A DNA stretch of 64,000 nt from the NCBI RefSeq assembly GCF_004345365.1, contig NZ_SLVF01000001.1, forward strand, positions 558,001 through 622,000. The letters are read 5' to 3'. The notes beneath the pieces are model-generated. The model had not been told where the DNA came from. It ran no database searches and was given only the letters and a program-made list of their open reading frames with translations. Below, piece after piece: positions 54,280 to 61,868 of this stretch (positions are counted from its first letter, which is position 1; each line of letters starts with the position of its first letter). The translations under genes were made by a program, and so were the position numbers. The DNA is from Kribbella sp. VKM Ac-2568 (GTDB taxonomy: Bacteria; Actinomycetota; Actinomycetes; Propionibacteriales; Kribbellaceae).

Positions 54280-55427
54280 GCGGGGACCACCGAGTCCCGG
54301 TTGAGCTCGCGATGGTTCGCATATCCCGACAGCGCGAGAGTCAGATCGAGCTCGGCCAGCAGGCAACGCAGTACATGCTCGACACCCGCCTGACCGGCCA
54401 GGGCCAGTCCGTACAGGAAGGGCCGGCCGAGCAGCACGGCCTTGGCGCCGAGCGCGAGCGCCTTCGCGGCGTCCGAACCTGTGCGCACGCCCGAGTCGAA
54501 GAGCACGGTCAACTGCTCGCCGACCGCGTCCGCGATCGCGGGCAACGCGTCGAGGGCGGCGATCGCGCCGTCGACCTGGCGACCGCCGTGGTTCGACACG
54601 ATCACGCCGTCCACGCCGTGCTCGGCCGCGAGCTTGGCGTCGTCGACCGAGGTGATGCCCTTCAGCACGATCGGGCCGTCCCAGTTGTCGCGCAGGAAGG
54701 ACAGTTCGTCCCAGCCGAGCCCGACGTTCGGGAACATCTGCGCCCAGTGCATCACCGCCGCGGTCGGGTCCTCCTCGAGCGGCTTGGCCAGCTTCGCTCG
54801 GAAGGCGGGATCGCTGAAGTAGTTCGCCAGTCCCTCGCCCTTGAGGAACGGCAGGAAGCCGCGGTCCAGGTCGGCCGGGCGCCAGCCGATCGTCCCGGTG
54901 TCGAGGGTGACCACCAGTACGGAGTACCCGTTGTCCTTGGCGCGCTGGAGGAAGCTCAGGCAGACGTCCTTGTCGGTCGGCCAGTACAGCTGGTACCACT
55001 TGCTGTCCGCCTCGATCTGCTCGAACGAGTGGCTCGCCTGGGTCGAGTGCGTGTAGGTCAGGCCGAGCGCGCTGGCGGCCCTCGCCGTGGCGAGCTCACC
55101 CTCGGGATGCGCGAGCGTCTGGACGCCGACCGGCGCGATCAGCACTGGCGCGGGCATCCTGGTGCCGAGGATCGTGCAGGACAGGTCCCGCTCGGTGCTG
55201 CCGCGCAGCATCCGCGGTACCAGCCGCCACCGGTCGAACGCGGCCAGGTTGGCCCGCGCGGTCGAACCGCTGCCCGCGCTCGGCACGATATAGCCCATCG
55301 CCTCGGCGGTCAGGTTCGCCGCGGCCTGGGACTCCAGCCGGGACAGATCGGTGGTGATCTCCGGCCGGGTGTCCTGGAACATCCCCTGCACGTAGATGCT
55401 CAACTGGTGGTCGCCGTAGTTCGCCAT
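54276..55427 (-). CDS. FMN-dependent alpha-hydroxy acid oxidase, lactate 2-monooxygenase type
   Basis: A 383-residue TIM-barrel flavoprotein. The catalytic His280 and Arg283 lie in SNHGGRQVDG; FMN contacts include VLKGI and DSGVRTGSDAAKALALGA. The N-terminal MANYGDHQLSIYVQGMF is characteristic of proteins annotated as lactate 2-monooxygenase, which turn lactate into acetate, CO2 and water, rather than of membrane lactate dehydrogenase. The ATG at 55427 is used; a longer frame upstream is Arg-rich and unconserved in character. Coupled with the HAD gene. Confidence 0.9.
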   Translation of the reverse strand: MANYGDHQLSIYVQGMFQDTRPEITTDLSRLESQAAANLTAEAMGYIVPSAGSGSTARANLAAFDRWRLVPRMLRGSTERDLSCTILGTRMPAPVLIAPVGVQTLAHPEGELATARAASALGLTYTHSTQASHSFEQIEADSKWYQLYWPTDKDVCLSFLQRAKDNGYSVLVVTLDTGTIGWRPADLDRGFLPFLKGEGLANYFSDPAFRAKLAKPLEEDPTAAVMHWAQMFPNVGLGWDELSFLRDNWDGPIVLKGITSVDDAKLAAEHGVDGVIVSNHGGRQVDGAIAALDALPAIADAVGEQLTVLFDSGVRTGSDAAKALALGAKAVLLGRPFLYGLALAGQAGVEHVLRCLLAELDLTLALSGYANHRELNRDSVVPA

Positions 55428-55593
55428 GCCGGATGCTTTCACAAGCGCTTCCCGCAGGTACAGATGCTGACCTGCGTGCCGTGATCGGATGGTGCCCGCA
55501 TGACATCCGTCAGGGGCAGATCGGTACGGACGGCACCGTCGCCCGGACGTTGTCTCTCCGACGCTGGGAGGAGACATCCGGAGGAGAGGGAGC

Positions 55594-56631
55594 ATGAAGC
55601 AGAAGCGGCGGTACTGGCCGGCGGTCGGGTTGTTCTTCCTGGCGCCGTTGGTGGCGGAGTTCCTGCTCGGGAACCTCCCGGTCACCAAGTTGTTCGCGCT
55701 CTTCGCCCTGGCGCCCCTGTACGGCGGTGGGGCGGTGGTGATCCGTGAGGTGGCCCGTCGGCGCGGCTGGGGCTACCCGAGCATCATGCTGCTGGCGCTC
55801 GCGTACGGCGTACTGGAGGAGGGGGTGACCACCCAGTCGCTGTTCAACCCGAACTACGCGGATCTGCGGCTGCTGGATCCGGGGCACATCTCCGCGCTTG
55901 GCATGGGTGCTCCGTGGACCGTCTTCGTGCTGTCGATCCACACGCTCTGGAGCATCATAGTGCCGATCGTGCTGGTGGAGTCGGTGTCAAGCCGGCCTCG
56001 GGAGCCCTGGCTGGGCACGAAGGGGCTCATCGTCTTCTGCATGCTGTTCGCTTTCGGCATCTTCGCGACCACTGCCTTCCAATTGCAGAGCGACTCCTTC
56101 GTCGCGTCGGCCGGGCAGTTCATCGGGGTGGGCATCGCGCTGGTGGTGCTGATCGCGCTCGCGGTTTGGGTCGGGCGCCGGGAGCCCGTCCATGAGCACG
56201 GCTCGGCCTTGTCGGTATGGCTGGTGGGTGCTGCCGGACTGGCCGGCACGTCGCTCTACATAGTGGTGGACGATCTCGACCTGAACGGCTGGCTCCAGGC
56301 GGTCCTTCTGCTGGCCCTGATCGCGGTCGCGATCTTGGTCGTACTCCGCTGGTCCCGCCGCGAGGGCTGGACCCGGCTGCACACCTTGGCGCTGGCCGGG
56401 GGAGCCCTACTGACCTATGCGTGGCACGCGTTCCCGGAGAAGTCGCTGGGTGGCGGGTCGAAGGCGGTCGACCTGGCGGGGAACGCGGTATTCGCAGTAC
56501 TGGCGGTGGCACTGCTCGTGATCGCCTGGCGGCGGACGGCGGTGGCAGTCGTCACACCCGCGACTGAGACGACCGGGGATGACGGAATGGCTGATGCGAC
56601 AATCAGGCGTGACAAGTTCGGTGACTCCTGA
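55594..56631 (+). CDS. Hypothetical multi-spanning membrane protein
   Basis: A 345-residue protein with about nine to ten membrane segments. The first is VGLFFLAPLVAEFLLG; an acidic loop ALAYGVLEEGVTTQSLFNP with paired glutamates follows the third segment, and a conserved-looking HALWS-like stretch reads IHTLWSI. Paired glutamates and a histidine in or near the membrane recall CPBP-type intramembrane proteases, but the full CPBP motif set is not seen, so I leave the function open. A good GGAGGAGAGGGAG ribosome site precedes the ATG. The end overlaps the start region of the MFS pseudogene. Confidence 0.75.
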   Translation: MKQKRRYWPAVGLFFLAPLVAEFLLGNLPVTKLFALFALAPLYGGGAVVIREVARRRGWGYPSIMLLALAYGVLEEGVTTQSLFNPNYADLRLLDPGHISALGMGAPWTVFVLSIHTLWSIIVPIVLVESVSSRPREPWLGTKGLIVFCMLFAFGIFATTAFQLQSDSFVASAGQFIGVGIALVVLIALAVWVGRREPVHEHGSALSVWLVGAAGLAGTSLYIVVDDLDLNGWLQAVLLLALIAVAILVVLRWSRREGWTRLHTLALAGGALLTYAWHAFPEKSLGGGSKAVDLAGNAVFAVLAVALLVIAWRRTAVAVVTPATETTGDDGMADATIRRDKFGDS

Positions 56632-57825
56632 CAACAACCCGAGTTCCCGGCACATCGGCTTGGCTCTGCTGGCGCTGGCGACCGGCGGGTTCGCGATTGG
56701 GACCACCGAGTTCGTCACGATGGGGCTGCTGCCGCAGATCGCGGAGGGCGTCGACATCTCGATTCCGACTGCCGGACACATCGTCTCGGCCTACGCGATC
56801 GGCGTCGTGGTCGGCGCTCCGCTGATCGCGGCGCTGGGCGCCCGGACCGGACGCAAGCGGCTGCTGCTCGGCCTGATGGCGGTGTTCGTGCTCGGAAACG
56901 TGCTCTCGGCCGTTGCCAACAGCTACGAACTGCTGATGGGGGCGCGGTTCCTGACCGGCCTGCCGCACGGCGCGTTCTTCGGGATCGGCGCCGTCGTCGG
57001 CGCCTCGATGGTGCCGGTGAACCGGCGCGCCTGGGCCGTCTCGATGATGATGGTCGGGCTGCCGGTGGCGAACATCATCGGCGTCCCGCTGACCACGTTG
57101 CTCGGGCAGTGGCTTGGCTGGCAGTTCCCGTTCCTGGCAGTCGGGGTGCTCGGGCTGCTGACGTCGGTGGCGGTGTGGTTCTGGGTCGCGCCGCAGCCGG
57201 TCGGGAACGACGTGAACATCCGGAGCGAGCTGAGCGCCCTGGCCAAGCCGCAGGTCTGGATGGCCTTGCTGATCGGCATGGTCGGCTTCGGCGGCATGTT
57301 CGCGACCTACTCCTACATCGCGCCGACGATGACCGAACTGGCCGGCTTCAGCGCGGCCGCGGTGACGATCGTGCTGGCTGTCTATGGCGTGGGGATGACC
57401 GGCGGGACGCTTGTCGGTGGGCGGCTGGCCGACCGCGCGCTGATGCCCAGCCTGTACGGCGGGTTGGTGGCGGTGACGGTGGTCCTCGGGACCTTCGGGT
57501 GGTTGGCGCAGAGCAAGGCGGGGGCGCTTGTGGGGTGTTCGCGATGGGGTTCAGTGCGAGCATCCTGATTCCGGCGCTGCAGACCCGGCTGATGGATGTG
57601 GCGCACGAGGGGCAGTCGCTGGCGGCGTCCTTGAACCACTCGACCTTGAACGTGGCGAATGCGCTGGGCGCGTGGCTCGGGAGCGTCGTACTGGCTGCTG
57701 GGTACGGGTACGAGTGGCCGAGCCGGGTTGGTGCTGCGCTGGCTGTGGCCGGGCTCGGGTTGGCGCTGGTGTCCGGGTTGATGGACCGGCGTTCGGTCAG
57801 GACTCCTGAGCGGGTCACTGTCTGA
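56609..57825 (+). pseudogene. MFS transporter (DHA1, AraJ/arabinose-efflux type) interrupted by a frameshift
   Basis: The first part encodes about eight to nine segments of a 12-segment MFS carrier (FAIGTTEFVTMGLLPQIA, GARTGRKRLLLG, RFLTGLPHGAFFGIG). At a GGGG run (57532-57535) the frame is lost and a stop follows at 57568. The remaining segments continue in the -1 frame as FAMGFSASILIPALQTRLMD through to VTV at 57825. Adding one G to the run restores a full-length protein, so this is a single-base deletion, a very recent pseudogene or an assembly error. The start is uncertain (GTG 56609 or ATG 56579/56594). A TetR gene converges directly after it. Confidence 0.8.
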
Positions 57826-57829
57826 GCGG

Positions 57830-58393
57830 CTATTGCCTGAGCTTGCGGACGATGAGGCGGAGTTGCTCCTCGTAGTTCGCCGGCGGTGTGCCGCCGGAGT
57901 ACAGCAGGGGAGCGGTCACCATGCCGGTGATCGCGAGCATCACGGCCTGTGGATCGAGGTCCTCGGCCAGCTCGCCGGCTTGCTGCGTGGTCTTCAGATC
58001 CTCTGGATCTTGTCCGGGCCTTTCCTCGTCGTCTTCGGCTTTCGTGGTGCCGCCGTCGAGCATGGTGCGGGCGGCGAGCTTGGCCCAGCGCGGGTCGGCC
58101 AGCGCTTCGCGGAGGTAGCGAACCGCGAGGTCTTCCAGTGACTCCGCCTCCTCGCGGAAGCCCTGCTCGCGGTGCTCCCAGAGCTGGAAGATCGCGTCGT
58201 ACAGGCCTTGCTTGCCGCCGAAGTGGTAGCTGATCAGCTGCTTGTTCACTCCAGCGCGGCTCGCGATGTCCGCCACCCGCGCGCCCGCCAGGCCCCGCTC
58301 CGCGAACTCCGTCAGCGCCGCGTCCAGCAAGGCGGCCTTGGTCCGCCCGGCGTTCACCGTGCGTCCGTCGGTGGAAGGGTCTCCAGTCGTCAC
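57830..58393 (-). CDS. TetR-family transcriptional regulator
   Basis: A 187-residue regulator with an N-terminal helix-turn-helix (about 17-62: TKAALLDAALTEFAERGLAGARVADIASRAGVNKQLISYHFGGKQGLYD). The ligand domain has a charged insert (TTKAEDDEERPGQDPEDLK, about 118-136). The DUF445 gene is divergent 85 bases away and the broken MFS gene is convergent 4 bases away; either may be regulated. No obvious palindrome stands out in the short upstream region. Confidence 0.9.
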   Translation of the reverse strand: MTTGDPSTDGRTVNAGRTKAALLDAALTEFAERGLAGARVADIASRAGVNKQLISYHFGGKQGLYDAIFQLWEHREQGFREEAESLEDLAVRYLREALADPRWAKLAARTMLDGGTTKAEDDEERPGQDPEDLKTTQQAGELAEDLDPQAVMLAITGMVTAPLLYSGGTPPANYEEQLRLIVRKLRQ

Positions 58394-58466
58394 GGCGGCG
58401 AGGTTATCAGCCCGATGGTTGAAAAGGCGCCGGTGGCGTGGGCCGTCGCGATGACCAGGTACTTGG

Positions 58467-58472
58467 TTAGAT
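58467..58472 (+). promoter_or_regulatory. -10 element (TTAGAT) for the DUF445 gene
   Basis: TTAGAT ends 6 bases before the ATG at 58479, again consistent with a leaderless start. Confidence 0.4.
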
Positions 58473-58478
58473 CGGAGT

Positions 58479-59726
58479 ATGGCGACATTGACGTTGAGTG
58501 GGCCCGATCTGGCCCGGCGGCGGGGACTGCGGCAGATGCGCCTGGTCGCGCTGTCGCTGCTGGTGCTGGCGGCGATCGTGTACGTCGTGACGCTGCACCG
58601 CGATGGCGGCTGGGGCTACGTGAACGCCGCCTCCGAGGCCGCGATGGTCGGCGCGCTGGCGGACTGGTTCGCGGTCACCGCGTTGTTCCGGCGGCCACTC
58701 GGACTGCCGATCCCGCACACCGCGATCGTGCCGACCCGCAAGGACAGCCTGGCCGAGAGCCTGGAGCAGTTCGTCACCGAGAACTTCCTCTCCGAAGAGG
58801 TGGTCGCGGAGAAGATGCGGACCGCCGAGGTCAGCCGCCGGGCCGGCGAATGGCTTGCCGCGGGCAACCATGCCGAGCGGATCGTGGAGGAGGGCGCCCG
58901 GACGATCGGCGCCGCGCTGCCCAAGCTCGGCGACGAGGACGTGACCGCCTTCGTCCGGGGCTCCTTGCTGCCGCGGTTCGCCGAGGAGCCGTTGAGCCCG
59001 ATCGCCGGGCATTTCCTGCAGTCGGTGGTGGAAGACGGTGGTCACCACGCGCTTTTCGACCTGCTGGTGGTCGAGGCGTACGACTGGCTCCGCGACAACC
59101 GCGACACCTTGACCGAGGTGGTCGGTCCCCGGGCGCCGCGCTGGTCTCCCCGGTGGGTCGACACGCTGGTGATCGACCGGATCCACAAGGAGGCGCTGAC
59201 CTGGCTGGCCGGAGTACGGGACGAGCCCCAGCACCCGGCCCGCAAGGCGATCGACCGCTTGCTCAGCCAACTCGCGGACGACCTGCAGAACGACCCCGAG
59301 ATGATGGAACGCTTCGAGGCGTTCAAGCGCCGCATGCTGAGCCACCCGGACATGGGCACCAGCCTCACCGCCGTCTGGGACGCAGTACGCACGGCCCTCA
59401 TCGGCGCCATCAACGACCCCGAAGGCCCACTCCGCTCCCGCGCCGCCCAAGCGATCCAAGACCTCGGCAAACGCCTCCAAACCGACGAGGACCTCCGTGC
59501 ACGCGTCGACACCCGCGCCTCCGAGGCAGTCGGCTACGTAGTCCGCACCTACGGCACCGAGATCGTCTCCGTCATCTCCGACACCATCGAACGCTGGGAC
59601 GGCCAAGAAGCCTCAGCCCGGATAGAACTCCACGTAGGCCGAGACCTCCAATTCATCAGAATCAACGGCACCGTAGTCGGCGCCCTGGTCGGCCTGACCA
59701 TCCACACCCTCAGCCAACTCCTCTGA
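58479..59726 (+). CDS. DUF445 family protein (YjiN-like)
   Basis: A 415-residue protein of the DUF445 family. It has an N-terminal membrane hairpin (about 20-42 and around 48-70, including EAAMVGALADWFAVTALFRRPLGLPIPHTAIVP), a long amphipathic helical middle, and a final membrane segment VVGALVGLTIHTLSQLL at the C-terminus. This matches the family layout. Function is unknown; relatives are thought to be membrane-organising. The 3' third uses more C-ending codons than the 5' part but stays typical for the genome. Confidence 0.88.
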   Translation: MATLTLSGPDLARRRGLRQMRLVALSLLVLAAIVYVVTLHRDGGWGYVNAASEAAMVGALADWFAVTALFRRPLGLPIPHTAIVPTRKDSLAESLEQFVTENFLSEEVVAEKMRTAEVSRRAGEWLAAGNHAERIVEEGARTIGAALPKLGDEDVTAFVRGSLLPRFAEEPLSPIAGHFLQSVVEDGGHHALFDLLVVEAYDWLRDNRDTLTEVVGPRAPRWSPRWVDTLVIDRIHKEALTWLAGVRDEPQHPARKAIDRLLSQLADDLQNDPEMMERFEAFKRRMLSHPDMGTSLTAVWDAVRTALIGAINDPEGPLRSRAAQAIQDLGKRLQTDEDLRARVDTRASEAVGYVVRTYGTEIVSVISDTIERWDGQEASARIELHVGRDLQFIRINGTVVGALVGLTIHTLSQLL

Positions 59727-59775
59727 ACTGGGCCAGGTAGCCGAACCGCCTAGCGCCGTACCTGGGACAGCCGAG

Positions 59776-59804
59776 TTGTCAGGTGCTCAGACTATCCCTA
59801 GACT
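59776..59804 (+). promoter_or_regulatory. Promoter of the XRE-ImmA/IrrE-PIN operon (TTGTCA, 17-bp spacer, TAGACT)
   Basis: One of the two best housekeeping-type promoter matches in the window. TTGTCA at 59776-59781 and TAGACT at 59799-59804 have ideal spacing. Transcription would begin near 59811, with a GAGGGGA ribosome site just before the GTG. Confidence 0.65.
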
Positions 59805-59822
59805 GAATCACGACGAGGGGAA

Positions 59823-60173
59823 GTGATTCAGTTGGTCCACGCGGACACGGCTTCCGGCCGGATCATCGAGGCGCGCGAGGCGGCCAAGCTCACGCAGCGC
59901 CAACTCGCTAGTCGATCCGGCATCGCCCAAGCAACCCTTTCGCGCATCGAGCAAGGCGCCCGGCTGCCCAAACTGAACGAGGTCCTCGCCCTGGCCTGGG
60001 CGCTCGGTTGCACGGTCTCGGAGTTGACCGGGATCTCGGAGGTCAAGACCAGACTCGAGTGCGTCGCGCGCGCGACTGATCAGTCGAGCATGGAGACGAT
60101 GCAGCGCGAGCTGAGCCACTACCTGGAGCTGGACGCCTACCTCGAGGACCAAGGGATCCCGTCGCAGCTATGA
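59823..60173 (+). CDS. XRE-family helix-turn-helix protein (operon gene 1)
   Basis: A 116-residue DNA-binding protein. The Cro/C1 helix-turn-helix occupies about residues 12-70 (LTQRQLASRSGIAQATLSRIEQGARLP), leaving a short acidic C-terminal helix for partner binding. GTG start with ribosome site GAGGGGA. The stop overlaps the next ATG by 4 bp. Paired with ImmA/IrrE proteins, such regulators are usually repressors that the protease inactivates or cleaves. Confidence 0.88.
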   Translation: MIQLVHADTASGRIIEAREAAKLTQRQLASRSGIAQATLSRIEQGARLPKLNEVLALAWALGCTVSELTGISEVKTRLECVARATDQSSMETMQRELSHYLELDAYLEDQGIPSQL

Positions 60174-61132
60174 GCGCAGAGGACCAGGGCCGGGCCCGAG
60201 CAGCAACCTTCCGCGAGCAGCACAACCTCGGGCACGCCCCGCTGCCTGATCTGGTGAGCCTGATCGAGTTGAGCCAGCGCATCGACGTCGCGGTCATCGA
60301 GGCCGAGCAGGACGAGCACGGGATGACCATGCGTGATCCGGTTCGCCAAGTGGTGATGGTGGCTGTCGCGCTGACCAGCCACCCGATGCGCCAGCGCAGC
60401 ACGCTCGCTCACGAGCTGGGTCATGTCCTGTTCGGCGACTTCGCCGCCCCGAAGGCCGGTGGCTGGGACCGCCGAAGTCCTGAAGAGATCCGTGCGGACG
60501 CTTTCGCCCGGCATCTCCTCGTACCGATCGCCGGCATCAAGTCGGTCTTGGCGGACTGTGACGCAGGTCGGACGGAGGATGTTCGGTCTGGCGCCAACGT
60601 CGGCGAAGTACAGGCAGCCCGCGCCAAGGGACGGCGTGGACCGGAGAAGGTCTCACTGCCGGAGTTGTCCGTACTTGTGCAGCGGTTCAAGGCGTCACCG
60701 AGCCTGGTGGCGATCCAGCTCTGTGGGGCACGTTTGATCAGCACCGCGCAGAAGAACGAGTGGATGACGCTGTCGACCCCGACACTTGCCGCACGCTTCG
60801 GCTGGTCCGATCTGTACCAGGGGTGGCAGCACGAATCCCGGACCAGGCGGGCCCCTCAGCGATTGTTGTCCAGGGCAATCGAGGGCTACATGGCGAACGT
60901 CGTGTCACTCCAGGCGGTGGCGCGGCTGCGAGGCCTGCCCGAGGAGCAGATCGCGGCGGAGCTTGAGGAGGCCGGCATCATCCCGGCCGAAGTGGCGCCT
61001 GTTCCCGTACCTGCAGCCGGCAAGCGTCGCCCGGACACAGATTTCAGCGAGCTTGATGCCTTGGAAGAGTCGACCGGGCCCGCGGGTGACAAGTCTGCTC
61101 CCAGGGCTGGCAGGGGAGCGCACGGCGAATGA
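60170..61132 (+). CDS. ImmA/IrrE-family zinc metallopeptidase (operon gene 2)
   Basis: A 320-residue protein. The COG2856 metallopeptidase domain (about 30-130) has HELGH at 81-85 and the third-ligand motif EIRADAFARHLLVP starting at Glu106. The rest is a helical region (about 140-270), then a proline-rich linker and a charged tail. In ICEBs1 ImmA cleaves the ImmR repressor, and in Deinococcus IrrE/PprI cleaves DdrO after DNA damage. Here the partner would be the XRE protein encoded just upstream. Both its ends overlap neighbours by ATGA. Confidence 0.88.
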   Translation: MSAEDQGRARAATFREQHNLGHAPLPDLVSLIELSQRIDVAVIEAEQDEHGMTMRDPVRQVVMVAVALTSHPMRQRSTLAHELGHVLFGDFAAPKAGGWDRRSPEEIRADAFARHLLVPIAGIKSVLADCDAGRTEDVRSGANVGEVQAARAKGRRGPEKVSLPELSVLVQRFKASPSLVAIQLCGARLISTAQKNEWMTLSTPTLAARFGWSDLYQGWQHESRTRRAPQRLLSRAIEGYMANVVSLQAVARLRGLPEEQIAAELEEAGIIPAEVAPVPVPAAGKRRPDTDFSELDALEESTGPAGDKSAPRAGRGAHGE

Positions 61133-61752
61133 CCGACCCCGTCATCGTCGACGCCGGACCCGCCCTGAACTTCTTCTCGATCAACAAGGAACGCCTGCTC
61201 CTCGATGCGATCGGCAAGATCGCCGCACCCGAAACCGTCGCCGGCGAGATCCGGCGCAAGGCCCACCGAGACACTCGATTCAGGGCGGCGGCCGACGTCT
61301 GGACGAAGCTGGAGCAGACAGCCTGGTTGGCCGTCCTCTCGGACGATGTCACCCCGGAACTCGCGTCTGGGGTCCAGCGCATCACCAGGATTCCGATGGC
61401 CGAGCGGCTCAGACAGAGCAAGGACCTCGGTGAGGTCATGGTGCTGGCCCACGCCGCCGTCCAGGCGGAAACCGGGCGAGACGTGGTGGTACTGATCGAC
61501 GATGCAGGCGGCGCCAAGCTGGCCGCGATCGAAGTCGCCCGGCTGCAGCGCCTGCGCGCCCAAGGCCGCTGTGTGGGGACTCTGGATCTCATGAACACCC
61601 AGGTCGTTCTCGAGCGCGGCGCAGGCCGAAGGTACCTGCCCGACCGCAAGGCGATGCGACGGATCTACGCCCAGCTGCGCGAATGCGACGACGGACTGGT
61701 CGACATCACCCAGACAGACCTGCTCTCGAAACGCGTCTGGCCCAACGCCTGA
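61129..61752 (+). CDS. PIN-like domain protein, candidate effector (operon gene 3)
   Basis: A 207-residue protein I assign to the PIN-like nuclease fold from motif spacing. Asp8 lies in VIVDAGPALNFF, Glu40 in APETVAGEI, Glu102 in KDLGEVMVLA, and Asp124/Asp125 in LIDDAGGAKLA, the expected acidic quartet of VapC/DUF3368-type RNases. The last about 50 residues form an extra C-terminal region. ATGA overlap with the protease gene makes it a fixed member of the operon. A toxin or RNA-cleaving effector role is inference. Confidence 0.65.
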   Translation: MTDPVIVDAGPALNFFSINKERLLLDAIGKIAAPETVAGEIRRKAHRDTRFRAAADVWTKLEQTAWLAVLSDDVTPELASGVQRITRIPMAERLRQSKDLGEVMVLAHAAVQAETGRDVVVLIDDAGGAKLAAIEVARLQRLRAQGRCVGTLDLMNTQVVLERGAGRRYLPDRKAMRRIYAQLRECDDGLVDITQTDLLSKRVWPNA

Positions 61753-61753
61753 G

Positions 61754-61784
61754 GGCCTGGAGGTCTTCACACCTTCCAAGGGCC
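61754..61784 (+). terminator. Possible terminator after the three-gene operon
   Basis: GGCC then TGGAGGT pair, across a small bulge and one G-T pair, with ACCTTCCA and GGCC. Weaker than other hairpins here. Confidence 0.35.
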
Positions 61785-61868
61785 AGTTCGTCCGTGTTTC
61801 GCAACATTTGGCGTTGGGCGCGCATCATCTCAGTAGGTGCCTTTCCGGCGATGGGTGGGGGAACGGTT

